Assembly (NCBI RefSeq): GCF_000003815.2
Contig: NC_049987.1
Coordinates: forward strand, 21,400,187-21,464,186
Direction: 5' to 3'
Origin: Branchiostoma floridae
Lineage: Eukaryota; Chordata; Leptocardii; Amphioxiformes; Branchiostomatidae
DNA length: 64,000 bases
Below are positions 21,377 through 34,196 of this stretch, piece after piece. Positions within the stretch are counted from its first letter, which is position 1. The number at the start of each line of letters is the position of its first letter. The notes below the pieces were generated by a model. It was not told the origin of the DNA and did not search any database. It was given only the letters and a program-made list of their open reading frames with translations. The position numbers and the translations under genes are program-made.

Positions 21377-21615
21377 TGGTGCCCAAAGACTACCTAAACC
21401 TTTTAAAAAAAGCAAACAAAACAATTGCAACATGTATTCAGTATGATTTATCAAATGACAAAAAAGTGACTTTACTGTAACATATTTGGTGACCAAAGAA
21501 TACTTCAGCCATTAAAAAAAGGAAACAAAACAATTGCGCTAAACAGTTAAACAGCATAATGTTACATGTACTCAGTATGATTTCTCAAATGACAAAAAAG
21601 TGACTGTACTGTACT
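21377..21615 (+). repeat. Two diverged tandem units of about 110-130 bp
   Basis: Each unit runs from TTTGGTGMCCAAAGA through an A-rich part with AAACAAAACAATTGC to CAAATGACAAAAAAGTGACT. The second unit has a short insertion. Confidence 0.7.
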
Positions 21616-21832
21616 CTATGATCTGCCTATATATACTTGTCACAGGATTTGGCAGTATTTCTTAAACCTTTATTGTGTGCCAGAGGCCTGCAATAAAGAT
21701 GTCTGCAAGAGGGACTTGAAGTCTCTTGATATTGAATTCTGGGAGGACCTAGCCAAAGACAGGGCCAGCAGGAGATGCACACTGTCCAGGCAGCAGTAAG
21801 ACCGGGAGAAGCCAGACTGATGTACATAGTAG

Positions 21833-21985
21833 TCTCCAAGCAGTCCCTACAGTGCCTTAGAGGTAGTATCAAAGCTGGCAAAGAAGTATAGCCGGCCAAA
21901 GGGAGTCAAACGGGTGCCGCTATACTAAGTCCCTTGCCAGCTTTGATACTATTTTGAAGGCACCGTAGGGTCTCTTGGAGACTAG
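21833..21985. repeat. Hairpin repeat with about 60-bp arms
   Basis: CTCCAAGCAGTCCCTAC...AGTATCAAAGCTGGCAA at about 21833-21885 is mirrored at about 21930-21985 with a short spacer. It is a probable small foldback element. Confidence 0.65.
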
Positions 21986-22271
21986 TATACACAGTTGAAG
22001 AAAATTGGATCCAAAGAAAAGAACTTTGCAACAGACCCGAGTAAGTTTAGAGATGTGCCCTATATGTGCACATGGCAGAGATCTAGACTGTCATTCTCGT
22101 ATCAGACTGTCTGATCCATAGCTCAAGCTGTACGGCTGATATCAATTAGGCACTTAACGTTACATGTACCAAGGTCAGAATGACCGAATAGGCCATGCAT
22201 TGTGTGCTAGAAACAATGAAGTTGACCCAACAATGTCAAATAAAAAAAAAGTTGACCAATACATTTATAAT

Positions 22272-22371
22272 NNNNNNNNNNNNNNNNNNNNNNNNNNNNN
22301 NNNNNNNNNNNNNNNNNNNNNNNNNNNNNNNNNNNNNNNNNNNNNNNNNNNNNNNNNNNNNNNNNNNNNNN
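22272..22371. other. Assembly gap (100 N)
   Basis: Unresolved bases just before the telomere-like tract. Confidence 1.
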
Positions 22372-22397
22372 ACGAAAATATCGTTCATTGAATGGGG

Positions 22398-22678
22398 AGA
22401 CTAACCCTATGCTAATCCTAACCCTGCTAACCCTAACCATGTAACCTAACCCTAACCCTGACAGTTACCCTAACCCTAACCCTCTGCTAACCCTACCCCT
22501 CTGCTAACCCAAAGCCTAACCCTAAATAACCCTAACCCTGACAGTTACCCTAACCCTCTGCTAACCCTAACCCTATTTAACCCTAACCCTAACTGACCCT
22601 AATCCTAATCCTGACGGTTACCCTAACCCTGAGTTACCCTAACCCTAACCCTCTGCTAACCCTGACCCTCTGCTAACG
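22398..22678. repeat. Interstitial telomere-like (CCCTAA)n tract
   Basis: About 280 bp of CTAACCCTAACC units, interrupted by GACAGTTA and CTCTGCTAA spacers. It abuts the left edge of duplication block B exactly where similarity to block A begins, so it may mark a breakpoint. Confidence 0.85.
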
Positions 22679-24499
22679 ATATTCAAGTTCTACATCCATG
22701 AAGACCGCCATAATTATAAATTTTGTATACATGAAACACGTTGTCACATGTTTTCTCCAGTTACATGCAAAAACGCTCCTTATCTGAGGTTACCATATGG
22801 CCGGGGCGCATGGTTCTAGTTTGATCGGTGGAGACAGCGACCCCGACCGCCCAGCTTTCAGGGCACCTTCGGTGATCGGCAAATACACAAGCCCGCCCCC
22901 ATTAGCTGTCGCTCCCTCGATGAAAGATGGCTACATTGATACAAACGTACATAGAAAATAAAAATTCCTCACCTCACCGGTTCACTGACTCGTCAGTTTG
23001 GCGGACAGCGGTAGTCGGTAGCGGGCCTGGTCGGCGGAGAGCTTCGGCAATCTTGCCGACCGTACGGGACCCCACCCGTCAGCGGCCCGGCACTACCGTA
23101 TGCCCGTCGGTTGTGGGTCCATCGCGACGGACAGCCAAAACTTACGGATAATCCAATCCACAGAGTTGTAACAAATCGTCATCTGTCTACACGGACAACA
23201 CCAGTTGCATTGGGCTTCTCTTGTTTATCACCCGATATTTTGAAACTGAAACGAAACTAACACATGGGCGCAGGGCCTCGCTTCAGCACAACGTGGGTTT
23301 CACGCTTGTGACCTGGAACCGCTTGCAGCTGACGGTCGGGGCGATGTTGATGTTTTTATACTGTGTCTGGGATGACGTTCCCCCGCTTCTTCTACGCTAT
23401 TGGCCGAGTCCGCTGTCAATAATGTTGACCGCGGGGCTGTAACCAATGAGGCAAAACTCCTTGTTGTAACGATGGTAGAAGTTGCTCCTCCCCTCTAAGA
23501 TGAATGTTGCTGGGATGCAAATATGCAAAATAGAAGTTTCGCGCCAAAATTCCGCTATGTCGATCATGATGGGCCAACTGGGGATTTTACTACAACCGGT
23601 TTGACAAAGATCTCGTTGAATTGAGATTCAAAAGATAGTACATGTATGGACAAGTCCGTAGCAATACACAGATATCTTATTTGGAATGCAACATACGTTT
23701 AAATACTGCCAGCAACGTTAATCGTTTTATATCCAGAATCCTCTATCAAAAATACCCCTGTCACCAGATCGGTCCTTTCACCCTACCCATGGGCCCCAAG
23801 GAGGAGGTGGACCCTGTGAGCTCATATGGGGTAGTCCAAAGTCCGTTCCTTTTCATCTTTCATCCTGAGTGACGGACGTTCAGTTCCGGTGGACTCTGCT
23901 GTGTGCAACTAGCCGGTTCTGATCTTACACAGTATGCCACAAGTGGAGCATACGAAGGAATTTGTTGTCCATATCGTATGGATTTTGTCTCTTTTAGTAC
24001 TTTGTGCATATATTAAATGACGTACAGGATGGACGACTCTAAATATATATCGTGCGCAGGTGGCCACTCCTTGCTATAAAGAATCTAGTTGGCTAATTCC
24101 GTTAATTTGCACTACCCATTTTGACATATGCAGCATACATTTATACTTAATATATATTGCAATCGGATATACTATAATCATTATATATTGGTAGTCCTTT
24201 GATAGAAATTATGCTCGGGAACAACACCTCTTATTGACTTTGGCAGTGCCCGCACTGAAGACGGGATAGTCCAACTTGGGAGGGTACCGCCCTCCATATA
24301 GCACACGTTTGCGTTTAAAAGTACTCTAAAAATAAATGATTGATTTATCACAGAGTATTACAAATCATAATAATCATAGAAGCTATGGTAATAGCTGGTA
24401 TAATGACAATGGCATGGGATATATTGATAAATGCGAACATAATACTGTGTACGAAATTAAAAGAACACCCCTTTCATTAGAATATTCCAAATGAGAAAT

Positions 24500-24509
24500 G
24501 GGATTCCCC
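24500..24509. promoter_or_regulatory. kappaB-like site upstream of A20-like gene 2
   Basis: GGGATTCCCC matches the GGGRNWYYCC consensus. A CRE half-site context (CACGTCAC) follows within about 25 bp. The paralogous gene 1 region also has a kappaB site and a CRE, which supports a shared regulatory design. Confidence 0.45.
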
Positions 24510-24599
24510 CCCAGCCGGCCGGCACGTCACACAAAAGTCGTAATCAGTTCTCCTTTTCGCATGTGTTGCATTTCCGTGTCCCCGTGCATGCTAGAGTTT

Positions 24600-24867
24600 A
24601 GTATGGTACTAAAATCTTGTTAAATCTTGAAGATGGAAGTACTGTACTCAACCTCCTTGGACTGAGGGACAAAGCAACGTTAGCCCTGTCCTGGCCGGGT
24701 GAGCAACACCGAAGCTCCAGCTCCCGGAAGTGGGGCGGAAAAATAATCTGGATCGGATGCTCTAATACAACATCGCGTTACATGTCCGTAACGCCCCAGT
24801 TTCAACTAACGTGGATGTGCAACACAGTGGCAATCACTGACATTCTCTGGCGGGACCTAAAGACAAG
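24600..24867 (+). other. Probable non-coding first exon of A20-like gene 2 (start uncertain)
   Basis: Matches the presumed first exon of gene 1, ending AAAGACAAG before GTTAGA. The open frame starting at 24617 is not conserved in the paralogue, so the exon is treated as untranslated. Confidence 0.35.
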
Positions 24868-24879
24868 GTTAGATAGTAT

Positions 24880-27004
24880 TTTTGTGCTACCTGAGCCTGT
24901 ATATGAAGTACTACGTAACTACGCCAGTCTTTTATTTGTCGGACGTAATGTTACACCTGCAACAGTGGGGTTCCACCACCAACTGTTCCAAAGCCTACTC
25001 GCCTCCAGGCTCCAGTGTGTTTCATTTGTGCTAGCCTGTCAACAAGAACTTCCCGCACTAGTCTATTGATAGGTTAAGCCTGTCAATAAGAATTTTTTTC
25101 ACCATTTTTTTAAACAATTGACAGACAGTCCCGGCCCTGTACATTTGTTGCTGGGATTTCGGAAAAACCGTAACTTTGTTGCTGTGCAAATGAGGCTTTG
25201 GAGGACTCATGGGCATGGTATCAAACATGACATGGGGTCGACCACCTACGCCCATATTTGGCTGCCTGTTTACTCACCCAGGCCATATATAAAACAGTTC
25301 ACTGATTTTAGGTTTTTGGTATGAAGTTAACACGATCATGATCTAACACATAACGCATGATTAATGAGGAAAGCTAATAAACCCAATGCGGTCCATGATA
25401 GGGCTATTCAATCATGTGACCTTTATGATTAAGAAGGAAAGGAACATTGTAAGAATTATAGATATAGATTATACAAATTCACAATAGTAATGGCGAATTC
25501 TACTGAGAATGTGTAGACTATTGGAGATGGTTAGGAAACGGTTAGGACATGGTTGACGCAAAATTTCATATCTATGGCATGTGTCATATTATGAAATTTT
25601 GCGTCCATAAATGTTAACTTAATGTCTCCATGCATGGATTATGTAGATGTAGAAGACATCTGAATAAAATTTAAAAATGCACTGGATATTCTATGGAGGT
25701 ATGACATCTCAGAACTCATTTGTTTATTTCCATGAAAAATGGAGATATAGTTTTGGGAGTGTCTGTGTTTCTGGATTTTTGTAGTCAGCATAAGTCAATA
25801 ACCTCTGGGTGGATTACGATATTTGATATGTGGGTAGATGTTGGGAAAACGAATGTCAAAATGAATTTTGGCCTCCTCGTATTCGACCTTGTTACTGCAT
25901 CATAACTTCTGTTTTTTTTGTCTTTTGACCTGGACGTGCTATGGTCTTGATTATTTGGTTGCAGATAGCTTGTGGTGTAAGGAAGAAGTGGTGTATGTTT
26001 GGGCCCCCTAACAGCTTGCTATGGAACTGCAGGGGCATTTCTGTCAATCTTCCAAGGGGAATAACAAACTTAAGGATTGATGGATTTCCATGATATCTAC
26101 TATGCAAGTAGTTTGGACAGAGATGTAAACGATGAATTGTGAATTAACAAATTGATACTTGATTTGAATATTTCATGAGGAAAAATCTATAATTGTAGTG
26201 TTTTTCATTATAGGACTCAAATACATGTAACATAGTTTGTGGCTGGTGTAACATAAACAGATAACAATTATGCAAATATGTGCTTAATTTGCATACATAA
26301 AAGTGCAATAATTCCTCTAAATGTTAAATGATTGTCAGACTATCAACACAGTGTGATGGGTGTATTACAGTTATTCAAAGGTGAACATAACCAACCATAG
26401 AATCTAGATTATGTATACAACTATACATAGAAGACATTTGCATAATCAGGATACTAGTATTTCATGGAGATATGTGGTCTCCGAACTCTTGTTGTAAATT
26501 CATTGGGTTGAGGAGGTGGAAGACATACACACATTGATGAACTGTCCGAGGGTGGATGCCGTCGTTCATTCGGTCAACCGGCCTTTAATATGACATTGTA
26601 TATGTACAACAAAGGAAAGCAGGTCATTTATATCATTATCACTTAGACATTGTCATATATCTAGCCGTGACGACTCAGTTTCGGAGGGCGCATTACATTA
26701 TATAGTAGCCCACAGACGAGATCCAGTTTTAGTTCGTTCAACCTGTTTTCTTGCTGGCCAGGCCGAATTCTTGCTCTTCCTGCTTTCTGAACCCTTTAAC
26801 CTATAATTAGCCTGACTAAAATCATGCCCCTAGCGGCTGGCCCTACAATTACCACTGCCCGACAGTTTGGTAGCTCTTGTTCCTAGGAGTATAAGATCCT
26901 CTACTCACTAATGATTGACAAGATATAACCCTAAGAACACCTATACTCCGGATGCGGGTCCATATGGGACCTGGGCTATGGGGAAAATGGAGCCTACTAT
27001 TGGT
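24880..27004. other. Presumed first intron of A20-like gene 2 with repeats
   Basis: Contains a short palindrome near 25548-25611 (GACGCAAAATTTCATA and its inverse) and two copies of the dispersed GGAGGTATGA-type phrase near 25690 and 26460. No exon was recognised. Confidence 0.45.
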
Positions 27005-27480
27005 NNNNNNNNNNNNNNNNNNNNNNNNNNNNNNNNNNNNNNNNNNNNNNNNNNNNNNNNNNNNNNNNNNNNNNNNNNNNNNNNNNNNNNNNNNNNNNNN
27101 NNNNNNNNNNNNNNNNNNNNNNNNNNNNNNNNNNNNNNNNNNNNNNNNNNNNNNNNNNNNNNNNNNNNNNNNNNNNNNNNNNNNNNNNNNNNNNNNNNNN
27201 NNNNNNNNNNNNNNNNNNNNNNNNNNNNNNNNNNNNNNNNNNNNNNNNNNNNNNNNNNNNNNNNNNNNNNNNNNNNNNNNNNNNNNNNNNNNNNNNNNNN
27301 NNNNNNNNNNNNNNNNNNNNNNNNNNNNNNNNNNNNNNNNNNNNNNNNNNNNNNNNNNNNNNNNNNNNNNNNNNNNNNNNNNNNNNNNNNNNNNNNNNNN
27401 NNNNNNNNNNNNNNNNNNNNNNNNNNNNNNNNNNNNNNNNNNNNNNNNNNNNNNNNNNNNNNNNNNNNNNNNNNNNNNNN
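27005..27480. other. Assembly gap (476 N)
   Basis: Unresolved bases in the presumed 5' intron of A20-like gene 2. Confidence 1.
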
Positions 27481-27939
27481 TCAGAGAATAAAGTCATTGA
27501 CTGTTGTCCTAACAGTAGTAACACTTTTGATGTGCTAAACTAATTTTGAGAGTACTAGCTACAGTGGAGGACATAAGCCCTAAGTATATGTTTTGTTAAA
27601 TCAAGGTTTACAAAATTCTTTGGTCAACAAGTAACTTTTTCTTCATGTTGCAATATATCTCCAAGCAGATGTTTGGCTGCCCAGATTTTTGCTCATTTGT
27701 ATTTGAATTGATTAATGGACGAATGTCAAAGATGATGCAAACATTGGAAAATTAGTGTGACAGTCTGTGATGTAATTACTTAAAATTGAAGTTTGAGTTG
27801 GTTACTAATTACTTTGTTCTCTTTCCATTTTACAGCTAAATTTGGACAATTTGACAGAACAGTCTCCAGATAAAACAGCTTCCAATACCAAAGGTCAGAT
27901 TTGTAACATTTACTTGGTTAGAGATGAAATTATAACAAA

Positions 27940-30900
27940 ATGGTGCGAGCAACATCTTTGGCATCCTTTAACCTGCAAAAGTCAGACAGAATTCAGTCTC
28001 TTGTAAAAGATGACGTCGACAGAGAGTCAATTTACTTCGGAGGAATACACCGCTATACCCTGAGGCTCCCTGCAAATGTGGCATGTGCAGACATCTGGCA
28101 TGTGATGGCAGACCTGTTGGATGGGACAACACAACAACATCTGGAGAGGAGAGGAGTTCTCAACTGGCACCCTGCTTTAGGAAGACTGGTGGTGATGAAT
28201 ATGTCAGGTAAGTGTGGAGGAATCTGATTAGGTGACATAGTTTAGATATCACCCTAGCACACAAGTTGTAGCCCATCAGACCATCCCCATTCAGAAACAA
28301 TCTTGCAGACATAGGTTGTAACAGTTGAAACATCACCTCCAATGACAGGCATATGTGGTCTTGCATATAGGAAACTTTTCGCACACATAAAATCCATTTA
28401 GACATTAACCTTGTATTTAATGTGTATTTAATTTTTGTACATTGTATGTTACATTTCACTTCAAGTAATGAGTAAACCTATTGGGTACTATACTTCAGAA
28501 CAATGTAGTACATGTACTAGGAAGTGAGATTGTTCATGTATTCTTATATTAAACATTTCTCATGTTTCTTTCCTTGCTCCTAAGGGATTAGGAATGCCAC
28601 ACTACCTCAACCTGTGGTATGGAAATGTTCTAATAAAACATACTGTACATACCAAAAAATATTCTTGAAATAGCTAGCAGTATACATGTAGCTTGCAAAC
28701 TGCCAACTGTAGGAATATTCTTACTAAATAGAGCTTAAGGTATTTCACCTTGCTGAATTGGCATTTTGATATCCCATTGTTTTCTTATTAGGCCACAGCA
28801 AGTAAATTTTATGGATGACATCCTCTGCAGACTGCAAAAATCGTGCGATAGGTCGGAAAAAAACGATGGGTGAAAAAAACAACAACAAGATAGCTACATT
28901 TTCAAAAATAGGCACCATAAAGTTGTGATGGCTGTTGTAAAAAGAATTAAAGAGACAAAACAAGGTATCAGAGCCAACAAGGCATTCATTCCTGTATTTA
29001 AGATATATACTGGTGTGGTAAAAGTGACACTAGTGTGGTAGAATGGCATCATCAACAAAGTTAATTGGCAACCACACTCATAGCTTCCATATTGGTGTCA
29101 CCTTTACAACTATCCAATAAATTTAATTTCTAAAACTACAGTCGTGGGTATCTCGCAAGTGTCACTTCTACAAGTACAATTTTTAGGATACAACACAATA
29201 TATTTGCTCATTTTGGTACTTTATCGTCATGTTGACCATCCCTGCAGAAGAAAAAAATTCTTGTTTTTTTTCTGAAATCAGGCAAAAAATTAATGCACGC
29301 GCTGATGTCATCCATAAAATTTACTTGCTGTGGCCTTAATGAATTAAGAAAGAATGGAGCCCTAATGAATATTGATACACATGCAGATGGGCATGAAAGA
29401 ATTCTAAATATAGGGGCCATATGGATGATGTCATCAGGTTTTCTTGCCCCTAATATTATTTTTTTCTATGAGAAAATACAGCACTTTGGTACATACTACT
29501 TCAATGGAGCTATGTTTTTCATGTACATAATGATGAAAGCTACAAACTCACATTTGTGCAAATTGATATCTTGTAATGATCTGTAGTACATTATGATTAG
29601 AAAAAATTTGTTCTCATCTTTAAAAAAAATCATTTTCTACTTACTACAGATCATTACAACTTACAAGATATCAATTTGTGCAAATGTGAGTTTGTAGCTT
29701 TCATCATTATGCACATGAAAAACATAGGTACATAGCACTGCAATGAAGCTAAGTGCTGTATGTTCTCATAGAAAAAAATAATATTAGGGGCAATAAAATC
29801 TGATGGTGTCATCCATATAAAAATAGAATTATTTCATGCCCATCTATCAATATTCGTTACAGCTCCATTCTTTCTTAATTCATAAATGAGAAAACAATGG
29901 AAAGTCAAAATGCAAATTTAGCAATGTGAAATATCTTAATTTTCAAGGTCGTTTTGGTGAAAAGTTCTGTCAACATGTAGCACAAACTATTGATTTAGTT
30001 AAAGTTAAGTTCAATTTATTTTTCAAGCTGTGTTCCTGTCACAAACCTGTTTCATTGTCCAGTTAAATACTATCAGTTTTTTGTACATTTCTATGTGTAC
30101 ATCTCTATGTTTAGTGGTCAACTTTGTTCAATGTTCAGTTTTGTAGTTCTACATGTAGATTGCCAACTTTTGGAGCTTTTTTGACATTGTATGTCATAAA
30201 TAAGCCCCATCTTGTTGATCTTTAATCATCTTGAGACCTACACTACAAGTTTACAAAGTAGTTACTGTTAAGCAGTTTGGTCTCAGTCAGGTGTCTGTAA
30301 GAGTATCTATTGACATACATTAAAGTCACACTCTGTAAAATGTATTGTTTCCTCCTCATCACTTTTCCTCAGGAAATGGGAACTGTCTGCTACATGCCAT
30401 CTCTACCTATATGTGGGGGGTCCAGGACAGTAGCCAGACACTGCAAAATCTACTTTGCCGGGCCCTGACTGAGCCGACAACAAGCAGAACTCTGAGGAAG
30501 CGTTTCATGATGGGAATGGAAAATGCAAGATGCCAGTCATCACAAGAGGTCAGTTAAGCCAACTGTTCCTATTCTATATGATTTCTAGACCAAATCTCCC
30601 TTGACATCTATGTGCAATCTATGTATATATAGATTTATATATATATATATATATAAATATATAGATAGATAGATAGATAGATATACATAATTTTTATATA
30701 TAGATAGATAGATACATAAAGAAATATTGATAGATAGATATCAGACACAATGTACATAGAAAGCTGGCATGCCATGACAGATCATGTTTGCACGTTTACT
30801 CAGTAATAATATTTGCCTGCATGAGACCTAACAAGTAATACCAAATAATTTAAAAGCTTGCTCTTATCTATTTAATGTCCTAATCACTACAGTTTTTTCC

Positions 30901-33900
30901 ATTTTTTCCCTAGGACCCGCAAAGAAAATGGGATGCTGTTGTTTCCATGGCCTCCTCTGCACCCAGCCAACAAGTAGAGAATGATCTCTTGCTCAGAGCC
31001 TTTGAGATCTACATCTTCACCATGGCCCAGATCCTCCGGCGACCCATTGTTGTTCTAGCTGAGAACGTGCCCCTCAGTGATGGAGGTCCCTCATTGAGCG
31101 GCATCTACCTGCCACTACAATGGCCAGCAGAAGAGTGTGTGAAGAACCCCATCATGCTTGCCTATCACAGTGGCCAGTTCTTCCCACTGCTCTCTACCCT
31201 AGCTCCACAGCAGGCCACATCTCCTGTCCCCATTGATGCAGTTCCACTGATAAGGCAGAATGGAGAAAGTCTTCCAGTGCATCTACTGCTACCGGAGGAA
31301 GCTGGCCATGTCCAGGAGTACCTAAACCAGCGCATTGATACCGTCCAGGTCCAAGATCACCATGACAATCGCCTAGTAGGAGCAAGGCTGGGCATCCTAA
31401 CACCTCCTGATGAGTTGAACCTCTTTTTGGACATCTTCCAGCAGACTGGGGGAAGGTCAAATCCCGCAGAAGCCAGAGAATCATCCCCTGGGCCTGCTGC
31501 TTTCGAGAACAGGAATGGAGGGGCTGACCAGAGCATATCTGTCTCCTGCACCCAAGGAGCAGATGGTCTGACATCTCGTGGCGCAGACCTCGATCAGCAG
31601 ATGCTCAGAATGTCCATTCAGAAGGAAGTTGTGAGCCATGGTAACAGTCACTCTCATGTCTCACAGGTTCCATTGGCGGAACGGGCAATGACATCCACAG
31701 CAAACCCATGTACCACTGATGGCAATCAACACAGCCCTGGCATTGTGCAAGTTCACAACATGCCTCCTGCAAGTCAGCAAAGCATCCACACCAGTCACAG
31801 CACCAACCAAGATGAAGGTAACAACCACAAGACAACCTCAAGCAAGCTGGGAGAATGGCAACAAAACAACGTCTTACCAAGGGATGTGTCAGCCACAGCA
31901 GAAGGCAACCCAGATGGAAATCATGCCTCAAGAGCCAATAGTAGGTCCTCAAGAATGGCCTGTGACAACACAGTACAGTGGGATGCAACTGGAGCCAAAC
32001 CAAAACAGTATTCATCCAGATCTAGGGATGGATCAAAGAAGTTTGGAAATCCTCCTGCTCGTGACAAGTCCATCTGCAAAATGGAAGGGTGTGGTGGAAT
32101 CGCAGAGCCCCGTCTTGGTGGCATCTGCAGGGACTGCAACACCAAGAAGACCCAGAAAGAAAGGGAAAAGAGAAACAAAAAGAGACTTTCCATTGAAAAT
32201 CCCTCAGCAGAAGGGCCCGCATCCCAGTACAGAGAGGCCAGAAAAACCTCAAGATCAGCTGGTCAAGAAAGAGAACAGCAGACACAGTCAGGCCAGAGGT
32301 CGGTTTCATCAGCTCCAACAAGCAAGAACTCATCATTAGCTAAAGCGATCAAAGAACGAAAGTCAATGCAGCCAGTGAACACACCAACTTCAACAGCAAA
32401 CACAAGTTGCAGATCATCAGCAACTGACGATGGCACATTGATGAGGCCAGAAGTGCTTGGGCTGCAGACTACACCTAAGCCAGAAGTGCCTCAGTCCAAT
32501 GATGCTGGAAGTCGCCCTGAGACTACATTCCTACCTAACAGTGGACCTCCCAGTTCTATCATCTATGCAAGTTCAAGTGGCCAATCATCAGCGACAAGCA
32601 CCCATGGCACTGACCCAAGTGTCAATCAAATGATACTGAATGGAAGAAATCACCATGCTGTAAATCAGTCGACCAATGATAAATCTACGTCCAGCACGCA
32701 GCACAATGCAGATGGACCCCTTGGACCTCCTTCGCACTATTCTAGGACCACTGCACAACATTCTGCTGACGGTGCTGTCCCAGAGAATCGTAACTCCATC
32801 CCAGCAGATAAAAAGTGTTCAGCTCCAAACTGTGACAGACAGGTGAACAAGGACATGAATGGCTCTCTCTGTGGAGTGTGCCACCAGGTCCTTGGGCAAT
32901 TCAACCAGATGTCTCTTCCCAATAGTGGCACACTCATCTTGGGACCAGGAAACACTATTTCTGCAACTACAAGACCAATATCAATTGGTAAATTTTATAT
33001 TTCATAACAAACTTGAAAATGTTGTTTCTTCTTTCCTTTTCACATAATACTCTGTGATGTAAATGTTTGTATCTTAACCTTTTGATGTCCCAGAATGAAT
33101 GAAGATTCAACATATTTCAGGTGCAGCTGCAACAATGACTACAAACCAGCACCCTGCCATGGCTTCAGTTGTCAACCCACCCATGAGGAACCAACAAGCT
33201 GGTATGTCTGTGGATGATATTTGTGCTCATTGGCATATGCAGCAGCTATGATATTTGTGTATATGAAATTCAGTTAATTGCAAATTCTTATTTATCCATG
33301 AATTTCATTAATACATGTAATTAACATTTATCTTTGGGAAGTATACTACTTACCAGACTTTCTAATTCAGATACATATTTAGACCTACTCAAAGTCTGAC
33401 TTAGTCCTAAAAAAATAGTCTTATTTTAACAGTGCACACAGCATCTGAACTGCCATCCGCACATCAATATCCACGATCCTTGCTGCAGCAACGGGGCACA
33501 GGCCACCACCAGACTGTACCATCACCAGGCCAGTCCACAGAGCAGTTAGCTACCCAGCCTTTAGTCACTGGGGGTTGCAGATATACAGATGAGATGAGTG
33601 CTTTGGCTTCCAACAGCTTTGATGCATCTCGTAACATCTCACTGCATACAGATCCTGAGCCCTGTAGTCAGCCTGCATCAATGCCCCAATCCATTTCTTG
33701 TACTAATTATAATTACTATAACTTTGAACGTGGATCTGTTCAAACTTTCATCAATAATCCATCACCCGCAAGAACACGAGCACGAGGGTCACCCTCCCCG
33801 CAAAATGGCCAAACTCCACTTTTGAGGAATAGCCCCTCTCCACCTTTACCTGCAAGACAGGGTCCCTCCACACATACAATGTATGGCCAATCCCCAAGGA

Positions 33901-34196
33901 ATGGTCCTCCCCCAACCCCAAGCTATGGGTTTCCTCAGGGCCAAGGGTACCGGCAAGCCCCTAGAACCCAGTGGAACAATCTTTCTGCATGCTCAAATGA
34001 AACAAAACCATTTACTCAACATCCCATGCAAGACCCGGCCCTGCATTCAAATTCTATTGGCCCACGAAATACCCCTTCTCCTTCCGTGCCTATTTTCAGA
34101 TGTAACATGCGCGACTGCAACCAAAAAGGTGACCCCGCATATAGTGGGTTGTGCCCACAATGCTTTGACTTTATCCAAAGGAATAGGAAATGCTAA
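27940..34196 (+). CDS. TNFAIP3: A20/TNFAIP3-like gene 2: OTU pseudo-deubiquitinase with three A20 fingers
   Basis: Coding exons 27940-28207, 30373-30548, 30914-32987, 33121-33201 and 33433-34196 join in phase to 1120 aa. The start exon opens at 27836 after TTACAG. The N-terminus follows A20 closely (HRYTLRL; VLNWHPALGRLVV), with Asp61 exactly 33 residues before nucleophile Cys94, as in human A20. However the loop reads GNGNC instead of GDGNC, and the catalytic His position is Gln236 (YHSGQFFPLL). Each change needs one base. The fold landmarks YMWGVQD, ILRRPIVV and GIYLPL remain. Zinc fingers start at Cys536, 783 and 1090; the last is at the extreme C-terminus, like the final finger of A20. 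A basic tract follows finger 1. Predicted role: non-catalytic ubiquitin-binding regulator of NF-kappaB-type signalling. Loss of catalysis is inferred. Confidence 0.88.
28735..29939. mobile_element. TTAA-flanked foldback transposon in intron 1 of A20-like gene 2
   Basis: TTAA occurs at both ends (28735-28738, 29936-29939), followed by about 50-bp inverted ends (GGTATTTCACCTTGCTGAAT; inverse near 29885-29935). Inside, arms of about 250 bp at 29317-29590 and 29640-29885 fold back around an AT-rich centre, and the segment near 28790-28826 is a further inverted copy of 29301-29342. TTAA targets are typical of piggyBac-type elements. No transposase ORF is present. Confidence 0.7.
30620..30745. repeat. 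(TA)n and (GATA)n microsatellite
   Basis: TATATA runs followed by GATA repeats in intron 2 of A20-like gene 2. Confidence 0.9.

Larger units (their letters stand above)
22679..24872 (+). repeat. Segmental duplication block B (5' region of A20-like gene 2)
   Basis: Collinear with 3768-7378. Shared landmarks include CGATATTCAAGTTCTACATC, the GGCCGGGGCGCATGGTTCTA segment, TTTCGCGCCAAAATTC near 23535 and GGCGGGACCT near 24850. It lacks the 1.08-kb transposon of block A and carries its own kappaB-like site. CpG-rich parts suggest a duplicated promoter. Confidence 0.8.

Noticed and set aside
24617-25069. 150-codon ORF upstream of A20-like gene 2
   Set aside because: The frame is not conserved in the duplicated block at 7 kb and crosses a donor-like site, so it is treated as leader sequence.
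26915-27538. Long ORFs spanning the 476-base gap (and similar ORFs across other gaps)
   Set aside because: They are open only because unknown bases contain no stop codons.
30620-30745. CRISPR-like or satellite array
   Set aside because: Only TA/GATA microsatellite repeats; no spaced direct repeats exist anywhere in the window.
31719-32339. 206-codon plus-strand ORF inside A20-like gene 2
   Set aside because: It overlaps the large coding exon in another frame, where the main frame has zinc fingers and conserved OTU parts; it is a shadow.
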